Virus record (IMG/VR): IMGVR_UViG_3300001748_000032
Coordinates: 1-22,423 of that record
DNA from: a virus
Direction: 5' to 3' (one strand)
DNA: 22,423 bases
Shown here: positions 1 to 8,620 of the stretch, one piece after another
How the letters are laid out: every line of letters begins with the position of its first letter
Numbering within the stretch: position 1 is the stretch's first letter
Translations under genes and position numbers: made by a program
Notes under the pieces: model-generated
What the model was told of the DNA's origin: nothing
Databases searched by the model: none
The model's input: only the letters and a program-made list of their open reading frames with translations

Positions 1-16
1 GACATTGTAATTAAAT

Positions 17-289
17 ATGAATACGAAGCAAACGAAACTCAGTATAATCCAAGCTGGGCAAAAAGCAGTTGAGGAGTTAATTAAGGTAGCTAAAGAAGCT
101 ATTGTAGATTCAGATGATGATATATCAGCTGACAGACTCAAGAACGCTGCCGCTACAAAAAAGCTAGCAATATTCGATGCGTTTGAAATACTTAACCGTA
201 TTGAAGAAGAAAAAGCTATGCTTGAAGACGGTAAGAAAGAAACTAAAGAAAAAAGCTTTAAAGGTTTTGCAGAAGGAAGATCTAAGTAA
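17..289 (+). CDS. Putative terminase small subunit-like protein
   Basis: A 90-residue acidic, helix-rich protein directly in front of the large terminase. Its TAA stop shares its last A with the ATG of that gene (TAATG), a classic translational coupling. The central part (DISADRLKNAAATKKLAIFDAF, about residues 36-57) is predicted helical and is followed by a Glu/Lys-rich tail ending in KGFAEGRSK. The position suggests a DNA-recognition or regulatory partner of the terminase motor, but no helix-turn-helix is obvious and 90 residues is short for a small terminase subunit. The start is the first ATG after an A/T-rich stretch (TTAAAT). A TAA at 8-10 may be the stop of an upstream gene outside the window. 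Function is inferred from position only; it could be an unrelated small structural or assembly protein. Confidence 0.5.
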   Translation: MNTKQTKLSIIQAGQKAVEELIKVAKEAIVDSDDDISADRLKNAAATKKLAIFDAFEILNRIEEEKAMLEDGKKETKEKSFKGFAEGRSK

Positions 290-2502
290 TGTACGAACAA
301 ACTTTAGTTAAAACACTTACAGATCACATCAAACCTGCTATTGTAAAAAAGAACAATAGATACAAGAAATGGAAATATGGTTATGATGCAGAGCATGATA
401 TAGTTATCATAAGCAGAGACGGTACACTAGGCGAGGTTATTGAAATACAAAACCTAGTTATTGGACTTCCACAGTCGCCGGAAAATGTTTATGAGAACAA
501 AGATAAGATGTGGAAACGTATACCATATCCTAAAGATCTTGAAAAAATTAAAAGTGTATTTGACTGGAATAAATATCCAGCTACATTTAAAGAAAAGTAT
601 TATGACTATATCGATGAAGAGTTTAATCGTCGTGAAAAAGGTTTTTGGTTCGTTAATAAAGATAAGCCTACTTATGTTACTGGCTCTCACTACATGTACT
701 TGCAGTGGAGTAAAATTGATGTTGGGGCAGCAGACTATAGGGAATCAAACAGATTATTCTTTATATTCTGGGAAGCTTGCAAAGCAGACCAAAGATGTTA
801 TGGTATGTGCTACCTCAAAAACAGACGGTCTGGTTTTTCGTTCATGGCATCAGGTGAAACTGTTAACCAAGCTACAATATCAAGCGACGCAAGATTCGGT
901 ATATTGTCAAAGTCTGGTGCTGATGCCAAAAAAATGTTTACCGACAAGGTAGTACCAATATCAGTTAACTACCCTTTCTTTTTTAAACCAATACAAGACG
1001 GTATGGACCGTCCAAAAACAGAGTTAGCGTATAGAGTACCAGCGTCTAAATTAACAAGACGTAAGCTTGATGCAGGCGAGGTTGATGAAGATATTGAAGG
1101 ACTTGATACAACTATTGACTGGAAAAATACAGGTGATAACAGCTATGATGGTGAAAAACTAAAGCTATTAGTACACGATGAATCTGGTAAGTGGGAAAGA
1201 CCTGATAATATATTAAACAACTGGAGAGTTACTAAAACAACATTAAGACTTGGTTCTAGAATTGTTGGTAAGTGTATGATGGGTTCAACGTCTAATGCAC
1301 TGGAAAAAGGTGGTGGAAACTTTAAAAAATTATACTATGCTTCAGACGTTACACAAAGAAACCGCAATGGACAGACTAGCTCAGGATTATATTCTTTGTT
1401 CATACCTATGGAGTGGAATTACGAAGGATTCATTGATGCTTATGGATTACCTGTATTCGATCCGCCAAAAGACGAAGTCAAAGATCCGCATGGTGAGTTA
1501 ATAATTACAGGTGTTATTGAGCACTGGGAAAACGAAGTTGATGGTTTAAAGAGCGATCAAGATGGTTTAAACGAATACTATCGTCAGTTTCCTAGAACAG
1601 AGAAACATGCTTTCAGAGATGAAGCAAAAGAATCTTTATTTAATCTAACTAAGATATACGAGCAAATAGATTATAATGAAGATGTTAAAAACAAATCACT
1701 AGTTACGCGTGGTAGTTTTCAGTGGGAAGGAGAGAAACAAGATACTATAGTAAGGTTTGTTCCAAACAATAATGGAAGATTCTTAGTATCGTGGGTGCCA
1801 CCTGCAAACTTACAAAATCGTGTGATAGTAAAGAATGGAGCGAAATATCCAGGTAATGAGCACATAGGTGCTTTTGGATGTGACTCATATGATATATCAG
1901 GTACAGTAGATAAGAAAGGTTCTAAAGGATCACTGAGTGGTCTTACAAAGTTTAGCATGGAAAATGCTCCAGCTAATATGTTTTTCTTAGAATACATTGC
2001 AAGACCTGAAACAGCCGAGATATTCTTTGAAGATGTACTCATGGCATTACACTTTTATGGTATGCCAATACTCGCGGAGAATAACAAACCAAGGCTTCTG
2101 TATTATTTAAAACGTAGAGGGTATAGAAACTTCTCTATGAATAGACCGGATAAAGTTTATAACAAACTATCCGTAACAGAAAAAGATATTGGCGGAATAC
2201 CAAACTCGTCAGAAGATATTAAACAAGCACACGCTGCTGCTATTGAATCTTATATTGAAGATTACGTTGGGATAACTAATGATGGTTATGGCCAGATGTA
2301 TTTCCAAAGAACACTGGAAGACTGGGGTAAATTTAATATAAACAATAGAACAAAGCATGATGCTTCTATTAGTTCTGGTTTAGCTATAATGGCTTGTAAT
2401 AAAAATAAATACACACCAGTCTATAGACAACAAAAACAAGCTGTACAGTTAGGTTTTAAAAAATATAACAACGCAGGCGATATTTCAAAAATAATAAAAT
2501 AG
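289..2502 (+). CDS. terL: Terminase large subunit (ATPase-nuclease)
   Basis: This is the DNA-packaging motor that docks on the portal, pumps DNA with ATP and cuts the concatemer. Its 737 residues fit a two-domain terminase. The N-terminal ATPase has a non-classical Walker A at about residues 176-186 (LKNRRSGFSFM), with the lysine at the front of the loop as in some large terminases, and a Walker B around residues 292-300 (LLVHDESGKW) with adjacent Asp-Glu. The C-terminal RNase H-like nuclease is suggested by an acidic cluster near residue 532 (GCDSYD) and by a late Asp at residue 691 in KHDASISSGLAIM. The gene overlaps its predecessor by one base, and its TAG stop directly abuts the portal ATG in the same frame. 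No frameshift or truncation is seen. Confidence comes from the combined motifs, length and context. Confidence 0.9.
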   Translation: MYEQTLVKTLTDHIKPAIVKKNNRYKKWKYGYDAEHDIVIISRDGTLGEVIEIQNLVIGLPQSPENVYENKDKMWKRIPYPKDLEKIKSVFDWNKYPATFKEKYYDYIDEEFNRREKGFWFVNKDKPTYVTGSHYMYLQWSKIDVGAADYRESNRLFFIFWEACKADQRCYGMCYLKNRRSGFSFMASGETVNQATISSDARFGILSKSGADAKKMFTDKVVPISVNYPFFFKPIQDGMDRPKTELAYRVPASKLTRRKLDAGEVDEDIEGLDTTIDWKNTGDNSYDGEKLKLLVHDESGKWERPDNILNNWRVTKTTLRLGSRIVGKCMMGSTSNALEKGGGNFKKLYYASDVTQRNRNGQTSSGLYSLFIPMEWNYEGFIDAYGLPVFDPPKDEVKDPHGELIITGVIEHWENEVDGLKSDQDGLNEYYRQFPRTEKHAFRDEAKESLFNLTKIYEQIDYNEDVKNKSLVTRGSFQWEGEKQDTIVRFVPNNNGRFLVSWVPPANLQNRVIVKNGAKYPGNEHIGAFGCDSYDISGTVDKKGSKGSLSGLTKFSMENAPANMFFLEYIARPETAEIFFEDVLMALHFYGMPILAENNKPRLLYYLKRRGYRNFSMNRPDKVYNKLSVTEKDIGGIPNSSEDIKQAHAAAIESYIEDYVGITNDGYGQMYFQRTLEDWGKFNINNRTKHDASISSGLAIMACNKNKYTPVYRQQKQAVQLGFKKYNNAGDISKIIK

Positions 2503-4911
2503 ATGGTTTACACTAATGTTAATAGCTCTTTCCCAAGTCAGGTAGTACCGGACGCAGAAAAGTCAACAATGGAATATGGCTACGCTGTAGGTAGAGCTAT
2601 AGAGAACGAATGGTTCAGAGGTGATCGAGGCTTAGGCGCTGGTGGTCGTTTTGGAAACAACTGGCAGTACTTTCATAATTTAAGATTGTACGCAAGAGGT
2701 GAACAGTCTGTGCAAAAATACAAAGATGAATTATCTGTTAATGGTGATTTATCTTATTTAAATTTAGACTGGAAACCTGTAGCTACACTATCTAAGTTTG
2801 TTGATATTGTAGTTAACGGTATGACTGATAAAGGTTATAAAATTAAATCTTACGCTACAGATCCTTTTGCTGTAAAACAAAGAACACAACACGCTACGGC
2901 TATAGCTCAAGACGCGTTTGCAGCTGATTTAATAAAGCAATCTGAGCAAAACTTAGGGGTTAGTTTAAAAAGATCTAATGTACCAGAAGATCAATTACCT
3001 AAAAGTAAAGAGGAGTTGGAGCTTCACATGCAGCTTTCTTATAAGCAAGCTATAGAAATAGCAGAAGAAGAGCTCATTGAAAATGTTTTTGATTATAACA
3101 AATACGAAGAAATTAAAAAACGTGTAGCTTATGATTTAACTGTTTTAGGTATTGGTGCTACTAAAACTGATTTCAACTTAGCTAATGGTATTACAACTCA
3201 TTACGTAGATCCAACAAATCTTGTTTATTCATACACTGAAGATCCAAACTTTGAAGATATATACTACGTTGGCGAAGTTAAATCAATGAGTTTGCAAGAA
3301 GTTAAAAAGTTATTTCCTTACTTAACTGATGCAGATCTTTCAGAAATAGAAAAATATCCAGGTGATGTTAACTATACTAGAGGTTATTACGGTATAGATG
3401 ATGATTACAACAATGTTCAAGTTTTATTTTTTGAATACAAGACTTACAATAATCAAGTATTTAAAATAAAAGAAACAGATCAAGGTCTTGAAAAAGCTCT
3501 TGAAAAAGATGACTCATTTAATCCACCTGAAGATGCTGAGAACTATAATAAAGTTCATAGAGCAATAGAAGTTTTATACAGCGGCGCTAAAATACTAGGG
3601 TTTGAAAAAATGCTTAAGTGGGAACTTGCTGAAAACATGACAAGACCTTACAGTGATCAAACTAAAGTAGAAATGAATTATACTATCTCTGCGCCTAGAA
3701 TGTATAAGGGTCGTATAGAAAGTTTGGTAAGTAAGTGTATTGGGTTTGCTGATATGATTCAGCTTACGCATTTAAAAATACAACAAGTGCTAGCCCGCAT
3801 GGTACCAGATGGTGTTTTCGTGGATGTTGATGGTTTAGCAGAAGTCGACCTTGGTAACGGAACTACATACAATGCTCAAGAAGCTTTGAACATGTATTTC
3901 CAAACTGGTAGTATTGTAGGTAGGAGCTTAACTCAAGATGGTGATCCTAACGGAGGTAAAGTACCCATTCAAGAGTTACAAACCTCCTCTGGCATGGCTA
4001 AGATACAAGCGCTTGTGCAAACATATCAGTATTATCTACAGATGATACGTGACGTGACCGGACTTAACGAAGCTAGAGATGGTAGTCAACCATCAAATGA
4101 TTCACTTGTAGGTTTACAAAAACTAGCGGCTGCAGCATCTAACACGGCTACTAAGCATATACTACAGTCTTTAATGTATATAACAGTTAGAACCGCTGAG
4201 AATATTAGTCTTCGCGCTGCTGATGCTTTGAGTTTTCCATTGCTTAAAAACGCACTTATGAATAGCATAAGTACATTTAATGTTGATACGTTAAAGCAGA
4301 TACAGAATTTAAATATGCATGAGTTTGGTATATTCTTAGAATTAGAACCTGAAGAAGAAGACAAGCAAATGTTAGAGCGTAACATACAAATAGCTTTGCA
4401 AAACGGAGGTATTGATCTTGAAGATGTAATAGATATTAGAGAGATATCTAATATTAAACTTGCTAACCAAATGCTTAAAATAAAACGTAAGCACAAGCAA
4501 GAACGCGATCAGCAAATTGCTCAAGCTAATATACAAGCTCAAGCGCAAGCAAATGCTCAAGCAGCTGAAAAAGCAGCTTTAGCAGAAATGCAAAAGCAAC
4601 AAGCTCTCACTGAAACTAAATTACAACTAGAGCAGGGTAAGTCTCAGTTTGAAATACAACGTATGCAAACAGAAGCTCAAATAAAAAGAGAGCTTATGGC
4701 TGAAAAGTTTAATTACGATATGCAGCTAGCTAGATTAGAAGTTGACGCACAAAAAGAAAAAGAAGATAAGATAGAAGATCGTAAAGACGAACGTGCTAGA
4801 ATTATAGGTACACAACAATCAGAAATGATATCACAACGAAAAAACGATGAACTACCTAAAAACTTTGAATCAACTAGTTTTGATTCACTTGGAGGATTTG
4901 GACTAGAATAG
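2503..4911 (+). CDS. Portal protein
   Basis: Probable dodecameric portal at the capsid vertex, the channel for DNA entry and exit and the dock for terminase and tail. The 802 residues include an N-terminal segment LRLYARGEQSVQKYKDEL (about 60-77) and WKPVATLSKFVDIVVNGM (about 91-108), a pattern typical of portals of short-tailed phages. The middle has an RDVTGLNEARDG segment like the loop preceding the portal tunnel helix. From about residue 650 to 780 the protein becomes a long Gln/Ala/Glu/Lys-rich coiled coil, which suggests an extended helical barrel projecting into the head, as in P22-type portals. It ends in a short FDSLGGFGLE tail. It starts without a single base after the terminase stop. 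The call rests on position after the large terminase, size and architecture; residue-level homology was not tested. Confidence 0.85.
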   Translation: MVYTNVNSSFPSQVVPDAEKSTMEYGYAVGRAIENEWFRGDRGLGAGGRFGNNWQYFHNLRLYARGEQSVQKYKDELSVNGDLSYLNLDWKPVATLSKFVDIVVNGMTDKGYKIKSYATDPFAVKQRTQHATAIAQDAFAADLIKQSEQNLGVSLKRSNVPEDQLPKSKEELELHMQLSYKQAIEIAEEELIENVFDYNKYEEIKKRVAYDLTVLGIGATKTDFNLANGITTHYVDPTNLVYSYTEDPNFEDIYYVGEVKSMSLQEVKKLFPYLTDADLSEIEKYPGDVNYTRGYYGIDDDYNNVQVLFFEYKTYNNQVFKIKETDQGLEKALEKDDSFNPPEDAENYNKVHRAIEVLYSGAKILGFEKMLKWELAENMTRPYSDQTKVEMNYTISAPRMYKGRIESLVSKCIGFADMIQLTHLKIQQVLARMVPDGVFVDVDGLAEVDLGNGTTYNAQEALNMYFQTGSIVGRSLTQDGDPNGGKVPIQELQTSSGMAKIQALVQTYQYYLQMIRDVTGLNEARDGSQPSNDSLVGLQKLAAAASNTATKHILQSLMYITVRTAENISLRAADALSFPLLKNALMNSISTFNVDTLKQIQNLNMHEFGIFLELEPEEEDKQMLERNIQIALQNGGIDLEDVIDIREISNIKLANQMLKIKRKHKQERDQQIAQANIQAQAQANAQAAEKAALAEMQKQQALTETKLQLEQGKSQFEIQRMQTEAQIKRELMAEKFNYDMQLARLEVDAQKEKEDKIEDRKDERARIIGTQQSEMISQRKNDELPKNFESTSFDSLGGFGLE

Positions 4912-4941
4912 TTTGAACCTCGTTAAAAATAAACTTTATTA

Positions 4942-4959
4942 ATTTTTATTATATTATAT
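4942..4959 (+). promoter_or_regulatory. Repeated A/T leader element, copy 1
   Basis: The 18-nt string ATTTTTATTATATTATAT ends two bases before the ATG at 4961. An identical copy sits at exactly the same distance before the ATG at 7751. A TTTATTAA lies just upstream in both places. The spacing conserved to the base suggests a translation-initiation leader or a phage promoter feeding two structural genes. Promoter versus leader cannot be decided from sequence alone. Confidence 0.4.
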
Positions 4960-4960
4960 T

Positions 4961-6178
4961 ATGTCAGAAGTAGCAACAAAACAAGAGGGAGAGTTTTCTT
5001 TAAAAGGTAAAAAGAAAACAAAACCAAAAAATCTTGGTAAAGCAAATGAAGTAACAAAAGTAGAACTACCTAAAGATATTGAAAAATCACAAGGCGAAGT
5101 AATACCAGAAGTTACTAAAATAGAAATAAAAACAGAAGACAATGCCATTCAAGAGCCAAGCGCAGATGAGGTATCTGTTCAGCCAACATCCGAAGATAGC
5201 AAAACAGTTTTTGAAGGAAACATCGAAGAAACAATTGCAGAACCTACCGGAGAAGGTGAGTCCCCTATCTCTCTTGTACAAGATGATGAGGAAGAACAAG
5301 TAAAAACAGGTGATTCACCTGTAACTACAGAAGTAGAGCAAGCGGTTAAAGACCAAAGAGTTCTACCTGAAAATATTGAAAAGCTAGTTTCTTTTATGGA
5401 AGAAACAGGTGGAGGCGTTGAAGACTACGTTAGGCTCAATGCTGATTATACCAATGTTGATAGCAACACACTTATTCGTGAATACTATAAACAAACTAAA
5501 CCACATCTTGATTCTGAAGATGTAAGTCTTTTACTAGAAGACTTTGATTACGATGAAGATATAGATGAACCAAAAGATATACGCAAAAAGAAAATTGCGT
5601 TTAAAGAGGAAGTTGCAAAAGCCAAAGACTTTTTAGAAGGTTTGAAGAGTAAATACTACGACGAGATCAAGTTGAGACCGGGCGTAACTCAAGACCAGCA
5701 AAGAGCTATGGACTTTTTCAATCGATACAATGAAGAGCAACAGGCAGTAGCTAAAAACCACGAGGGTTTTGTTAATCGTACTAACAGTTTACTAAATGAT
5801 AATTTCAAAGGTTTTGATTTTAAAATTGGTGAAAATAAATTTAGATATGGTGTTAAAAACCCAAGTCAAGTAGCAAGTGCGCAATCAGATATTACTAATT
5901 TCATTAAGACGTTCTTAAATGACAAAGGTGAAATCGGAGATGTACAAGGTTACCACAAAGCTTTATATGCTGCTAGAAACGCTGACACAATAGCACAACA
6001 TTTTTATGAGCAAGGCAAAGCCGATGCAGTTAAAGATGTTATGGCTAAGTCAAAAAATATTTCAACTGAACCTAGAAGAACCACTTCAGGTGATGTGTTT
6101 ATTGGTGGCTTAAAAGTTAAGTCAGTTAGCGGTCTTGATTCTTCAAAATTAAAAATCAAAACTAAAAAATTTAACTAA
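4961..6178 (+). CDS. Putative capsid scaffolding or assembly protein
   Basis: A 405-residue protein between portal and major capsid, the usual place for a scaffold or assembly chaperone. The first 125 or so residues are lysine-rich, then strongly Glu/Asp/Pro/Thr-rich and probably disordered. A conserved-looking helical core follows at about residues 155-237, including LNADYTNVDSNTLIREYYKQ and, later, EEVAKAKDFLEGLKSKYYDE. The C-terminal part ends in a basic stretch (KLKIKTKKFN), the kind of short charged tail by which scaffolds bind coat proteins. The core resembles proteins found next to capsid genes in uncultured marine phages, as far as I recall. In-frame tandem stops TAATAA end the gene. 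It is preceded by the repeated A/T leader. No protease catalytic motif is evident, so a scaffold is more likely than a maturation protease. Confidence 0.65.
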   Translation: MSEVATKQEGEFSLKGKKKTKPKNLGKANEVTKVELPKDIEKSQGEVIPEVTKIEIKTEDNAIQEPSADEVSVQPTSEDSKTVFEGNIEETIAEPTGEGESPISLVQDDEEEQVKTGDSPVTTEVEQAVKDQRVLPENIEKLVSFMEETGGGVEDYVRLNADYTNVDSNTLIREYYKQTKPHLDSEDVSLLLEDFDYDEDIDEPKDIRKKKIAFKEEVAKAKDFLEGLKSKYYDEIKLRPGVTQDQQRAMDFFNRYNEEQQAVAKNHEGFVNRTNSLLNDNFKGFDFKIGENKFRYGVKNPSQVASAQSDITNFIKTFLNDKGEIGDVQGYHKALYAARNADTIAQHFYEQGKADAVKDVMAKSKNISTEPRRTTSGDVFIGGLKVKSVSGLDSSKLKIKTKKFN

Positions 6179-6192
6179 TAAACATTTAAAAA

Positions 6193-7671
6193 ATGGCTTT
6201 AGATCCACTATTCGGTTCAATTAAACCGAGTCAAAAACAACAACTATTAGAAACAAACTTCTTGTCTTTTAACGGAGGCGCAGGAACTGGAGATTCTGAT
6301 ACATTTGCACAGCAGTACTTACCTGAAATCTACGAACAAGAAGTAGAGCGTTTTGGAAACAGAACACTTTCTGGATTCTTGCGTATGGTAGGAGCTGAAA
6401 TGCCAATGACATCTGACCAAGTTATCTGGTCTGAACAAAACCGTTTGCACGTAGCATACAACGACGTATCTGTCGAAGGTCTTGCAGCAAACAATACATT
6501 AACTTTTACAGTAGGTGGCGCTGGAGATACTTTCGTTGAGAACGTAATTTCTGCAAACCAAACTATCGTAATCTTAGACACAAGCGATCCAACAGTAGAG
6601 CTTAAAGCTTTAGTAACTGAATCAAGCCAAACTGGTGGTACTGCTACTCTTGTAGTTGCTCCTTATAGCCAAGCTGATTTAGCTGGGTTATCTACAACTG
6701 CTGGTGATCTTAAGATCTTTGTATACGGTTCTGAGTATGCAAAAGGTTCTTCTATCACTAACTCAACTGGAGCTACTGATACAACTGGTTACAAAAGTAT
6801 CACACCTTCTTTCACTCAATATTCTAACTCACCTATTATTATTCGTAACAAATACGTTGTGAACGGTTCTGACACTGCTCAGATCGGTTGGGTAGAAGTT
6901 GCTACTGAAGATGGTACATCTGGTTACCTATGGTATTTGAAAGCTGAGTCTGAAACTCGCTTACGTTTCGAAGATTACTTAGAAATGTCTGTAGTTGAAG
7001 GCGAGCTTGCAGCTGCTGGTTCAGGTGCTGCTACTGCTGGTGTAAAAGGTACACAAGGTCTTTTCGCTGCTATCGATGATCGTGGAAACGTAAACGATGG
7101 ATTTACAGCTACTGGAGGACTTGATGCTTTTGATGCTATTCTTAAGAACTTAGACACTCAAGGTGCTATTGAAGAGAACATGCTATTCTTAAACCGTCAA
7201 ACATCTTTGGATTTTGATGATATGTTAGCTGATATCTCTGCTGGTGCTCAAGGTGGTACTGCTTATGGATTGTTTGAAAACTCTGAAGAAATGGCGTTAA
7301 ACCTAGGGTTTAGCGGATTCCGCAGAGGTTCTTACGATTTCTATAAGACTGACTGGAAATACTTAAACGACGCTTCAACACGTGGTGGTATTAACACTGA
7401 AAACTCTACTATTGAAGGAGTTCTTATCCCAGCTGGTACTTCAACTGTGTACGACCAAATCCTTGGTACTAACATCCGTCGTCCATTCTTGCACGTACGT
7501 TACCGCGCATCACAAGCTGATGACCGTCGTATGAAGCAATGGTTGACTGGATCTGTTGGTGGTGCATTCACTAGCGATCTTGATGCAATGGAAGTAAACT
7601 TCCTGTCTGAAAGATGTCTATGTGTGCAAGGTGCAAACAACTTTGTATTATTCAAAGCTGCATCTGCATAG
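6193..7671 (+). CDS. Major capsid protein (HK97-type fold expected)
   Basis: 492 residues, the size and position of a major coat protein. The N-terminus contains TFAQQYLPEIYEQEVERFGN (about 38-57), then TLSGFLRMVGAEMPMTSDQV, resembling coat proteins of short-tailed phages of Bacteroidota as I recall them. Residues 85-200 are Thr/Gly/Val-rich and beta-like, probably an inserted surface or E-loop domain. The C-terminal third (RRPFLHVRYRASQADDRRMK, then LSERCLCVQGANNFVLFKAA) looks like the coat core. Codon use stands out: 16 of 19 Arg codons are CGT or CGC, whereas the 577-aa gene at 18804 uses almost only AGA or AGG. This fits the most highly expressed gene of the virion. In-frame tandem stops (TAG TAA) and a strong terminator follow. 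No cleavage site is evident. Confidence 0.85.
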   Translation: MALDPLFGSIKPSQKQQLLETNFLSFNGGAGTGDSDTFAQQYLPEIYEQEVERFGNRTLSGFLRMVGAEMPMTSDQVIWSEQNRLHVAYNDVSVEGLAANNTLTFTVGGAGDTFVENVISANQTIVILDTSDPTVELKALVTESSQTGGTATLVVAPYSQADLAGLSTTAGDLKIFVYGSEYAKGSSITNSTGATDTTGYKSITPSFTQYSNSPIIIRNKYVVNGSDTAQIGWVEVATEDGTSGYLWYLKAESETRLRFEDYLEMSVVEGELAAAGSGAATAGVKGTQGLFAAIDDRGNVNDGFTATGGLDAFDAILKNLDTQGAIEENMLFLNRQTSLDFDDMLADISAGAQGGTAYGLFENSEEMALNLGFSGFRRGSYDFYKTDWKYLNDASTRGGINTENSTIEGVLIPAGTSTVYDQILGTNIRRPFLHVRYRASQADDRRMKQWLTGSVGGAFTSDLDAMEVNFLSERCLCVQGANNFVLFKAASA

Positions 7672-7682
7672 TAATCAACTTG

Positions 7683-7726
7683 TAGTAATTACCCTCGTCA
7701 AACGGCGGGGGTAATTATTATTTTTA
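7683..7726 (+). terminator. Intrinsic terminator after the capsid gene
   Basis: TAATTACCCTCGTC at 7686-7699 pairs with GGCGGGGGTAATTA at 7704-7717 around the loop AAAC, giving a 14-bp stem with two G-U pairs. Flanking bases 7683-7685 and 7718-7720 can extend it. A T-rich run (TTATTTTTATT) follows. The GC-rich core is conspicuous in this AT-rich DNA. It would end or reduce the transcript after the coat gene, or protect its 3' end. Confidence 0.85.
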
Positions 7727-7731
7727 TTAAC

Positions 7732-7749
7732 ATTTTTATTATATTATAT
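7732..7749 (+). promoter_or_regulatory. Repeated A/T leader element, copy 2
   Basis: This is the same 18-nt string as at 4942-4959, again ending two bases before an ATG (7751). It lies directly downstream of the capsid terminator, where a new transcript or a reinforced translation start would be expected. The upstream TTTATTAA is also shared, with a small spacing difference between copies. Confidence 0.4.
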
Positions 7750-7750
7750 C

Positions 7751-8578
7751 ATGGCAGAAAAAGCTGTAGCAGAAGAAAATAATGAGGTTGCACCTCAAGT
7801 AAAGGTTAAGGCTAAACCTGTAAAACAAGAGCCGGTAAAACCTCAATGGGAAATTAAAGATAGAACCTATTTATTAAGAGGTAAAAAAACTCCGCTTACT
7901 TACACATTAAACTCTAAGCATACTAGAAAATACGCTATGCTTTGGTTTGATCCAGAAACAGGTAAGCAAGAGGAACTTAGGTATGCTACGAATCAAAGCT
8001 CACCTTTGGTTAGCGAACAAAAAGGCGAAGTAACACTTGGTCATATTATTTTTAGAGAAGGCGTACTTACAGTTCCAAAAGAAAAACAGAATCTACAAAA
8101 ATTACTATCTTTGTATCACCCTGCAAGAAACAGGGTATATCAAGAATTTAATCCAGTTGAAGTAGCTAAAGATGATTTAGATATTATTGATTTGCAAATC
8201 GACGCAATGAACGCTGCTAGAGACATGGATGTAGATTTTGCTGAAGCAATTATGCGTGTAGAGGTTGGTTCTAACGTTGCTAAGATGAGTTCTAAAGAGA
8301 TTAAACGAGATTTACTTATCTTTGCTAGAACGAATCCACAGCTGTTCTTAGAGCTAGCTAATGACGAAAACGTTCAACTGCGTAACTTTGCTATTAACGC
8401 TTCTGATGTTGGTATTATTAAACTATCACCAGATCAAAGACACTTTATGTGGGGATCAAACGGGAGAAAACTTATGGAAGTTCCTTTTGATGAAAACCCG
8501 TACTCGGCTTTTGCGGCTTTCTTAAAAACAGATGAAGGCGTACAAGTTTACAAATCAATAGAGAAAAAACTTCTCTAG
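7751..8578 (+). CDS. Unrecognised head-associated structural protein
   Basis: A 275-residue protein I do not recognise. The first 35 residues are an Ala/Lys/Val/Pro/Glu low-complexity tail, probably disordered. A beta-like region follows (RTYLLRGKKTPLTYTLNSKH, about 43-62), then a predicted helical part from about residue 130 to the end, including LDIIDLQIDAMNAARDMDVD. It sits between the coat gene and the first ring-type gene, after its own leader and before a hairpin, so it may form its own transcription unit. A capsid-decoration, vertex or head-completion role is inferred from place only. A coding region without frameshift and plausible composition make it a real gene. No enzymatic motif was seen. 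Confidence 0.7.
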   Translation: MAEKAVAEENNEVAPQVKVKAKPVKQEPVKPQWEIKDRTYLLRGKKTPLTYTLNSKHTRKYAMLWFDPETGKQEELRYATNQSSPLVSEQKGEVTLGHIIFREGVLTVPKEKQNLQKLLSLYHPARNRVYQEFNPVEVAKDDLDIIDLQIDAMNAARDMDVDFAEAIMRVEVGSNVAKMSSKEIKRDLLIFARTNPQLFLELANDENVQLRNFAINASDVGIIKLSPDQRHFMWGSNGRKLMEVPFDENPYSAFAAFLKTDEGVQVYKSIEKKLL

Positions 8579-8590
8579 CATGTAATAATA

Positions 8591-8620
8591 ATATAAGGCC
8601 CGTTAATTCGGGCTTTATAT
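8591..8620 (+). terminator. Twelve-bp hairpin, terminator-like
   Basis: ATATAAGGCCCG (8591-8602) pairs with CGGGCTTTATAT (8609-8620) over the loop TTAATT. All 12 pairs form, one of them G-U. The GC core and the intergenic place after a stop codon fit a terminator, but no long T-run follows the stem, so it may be weak, or a processing or mRNA-stability element at the 5' side of the next gene's leader. Confidence 0.6.

Noticed and set aside
1-16. Upstream gene tail (TAA at 8-10)
   Set aside because: Too short to support a gene; mentioned only in the entry at 17.
461-952. A 163-codon open frame overlapping the terminase gene in another frame
   Set aside because: It lies wholly inside the strongly supported terminase gene, has low-complexity Lys/Leu content and no start context; it is a frame shadow.
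1719-2042. Minus-strand open frames, such as this 107-codon one inside the terminase and the 136-codon one at 4086-4496
   Set aside because: All minus-strand frames lie inside longer plus-strand genes with recognisable protein motifs, and their composition is Ser/Ile/Leu/Phe-rich shadow.
4900-4935. Bacteroidota-type -7 promoter (TAnnTTTG) around TAGTTTG
   Set aside because: The match is one base short, no convincing -33 element sits at proper spacing, and it overlaps the portal stop. Not reported as a promoter.
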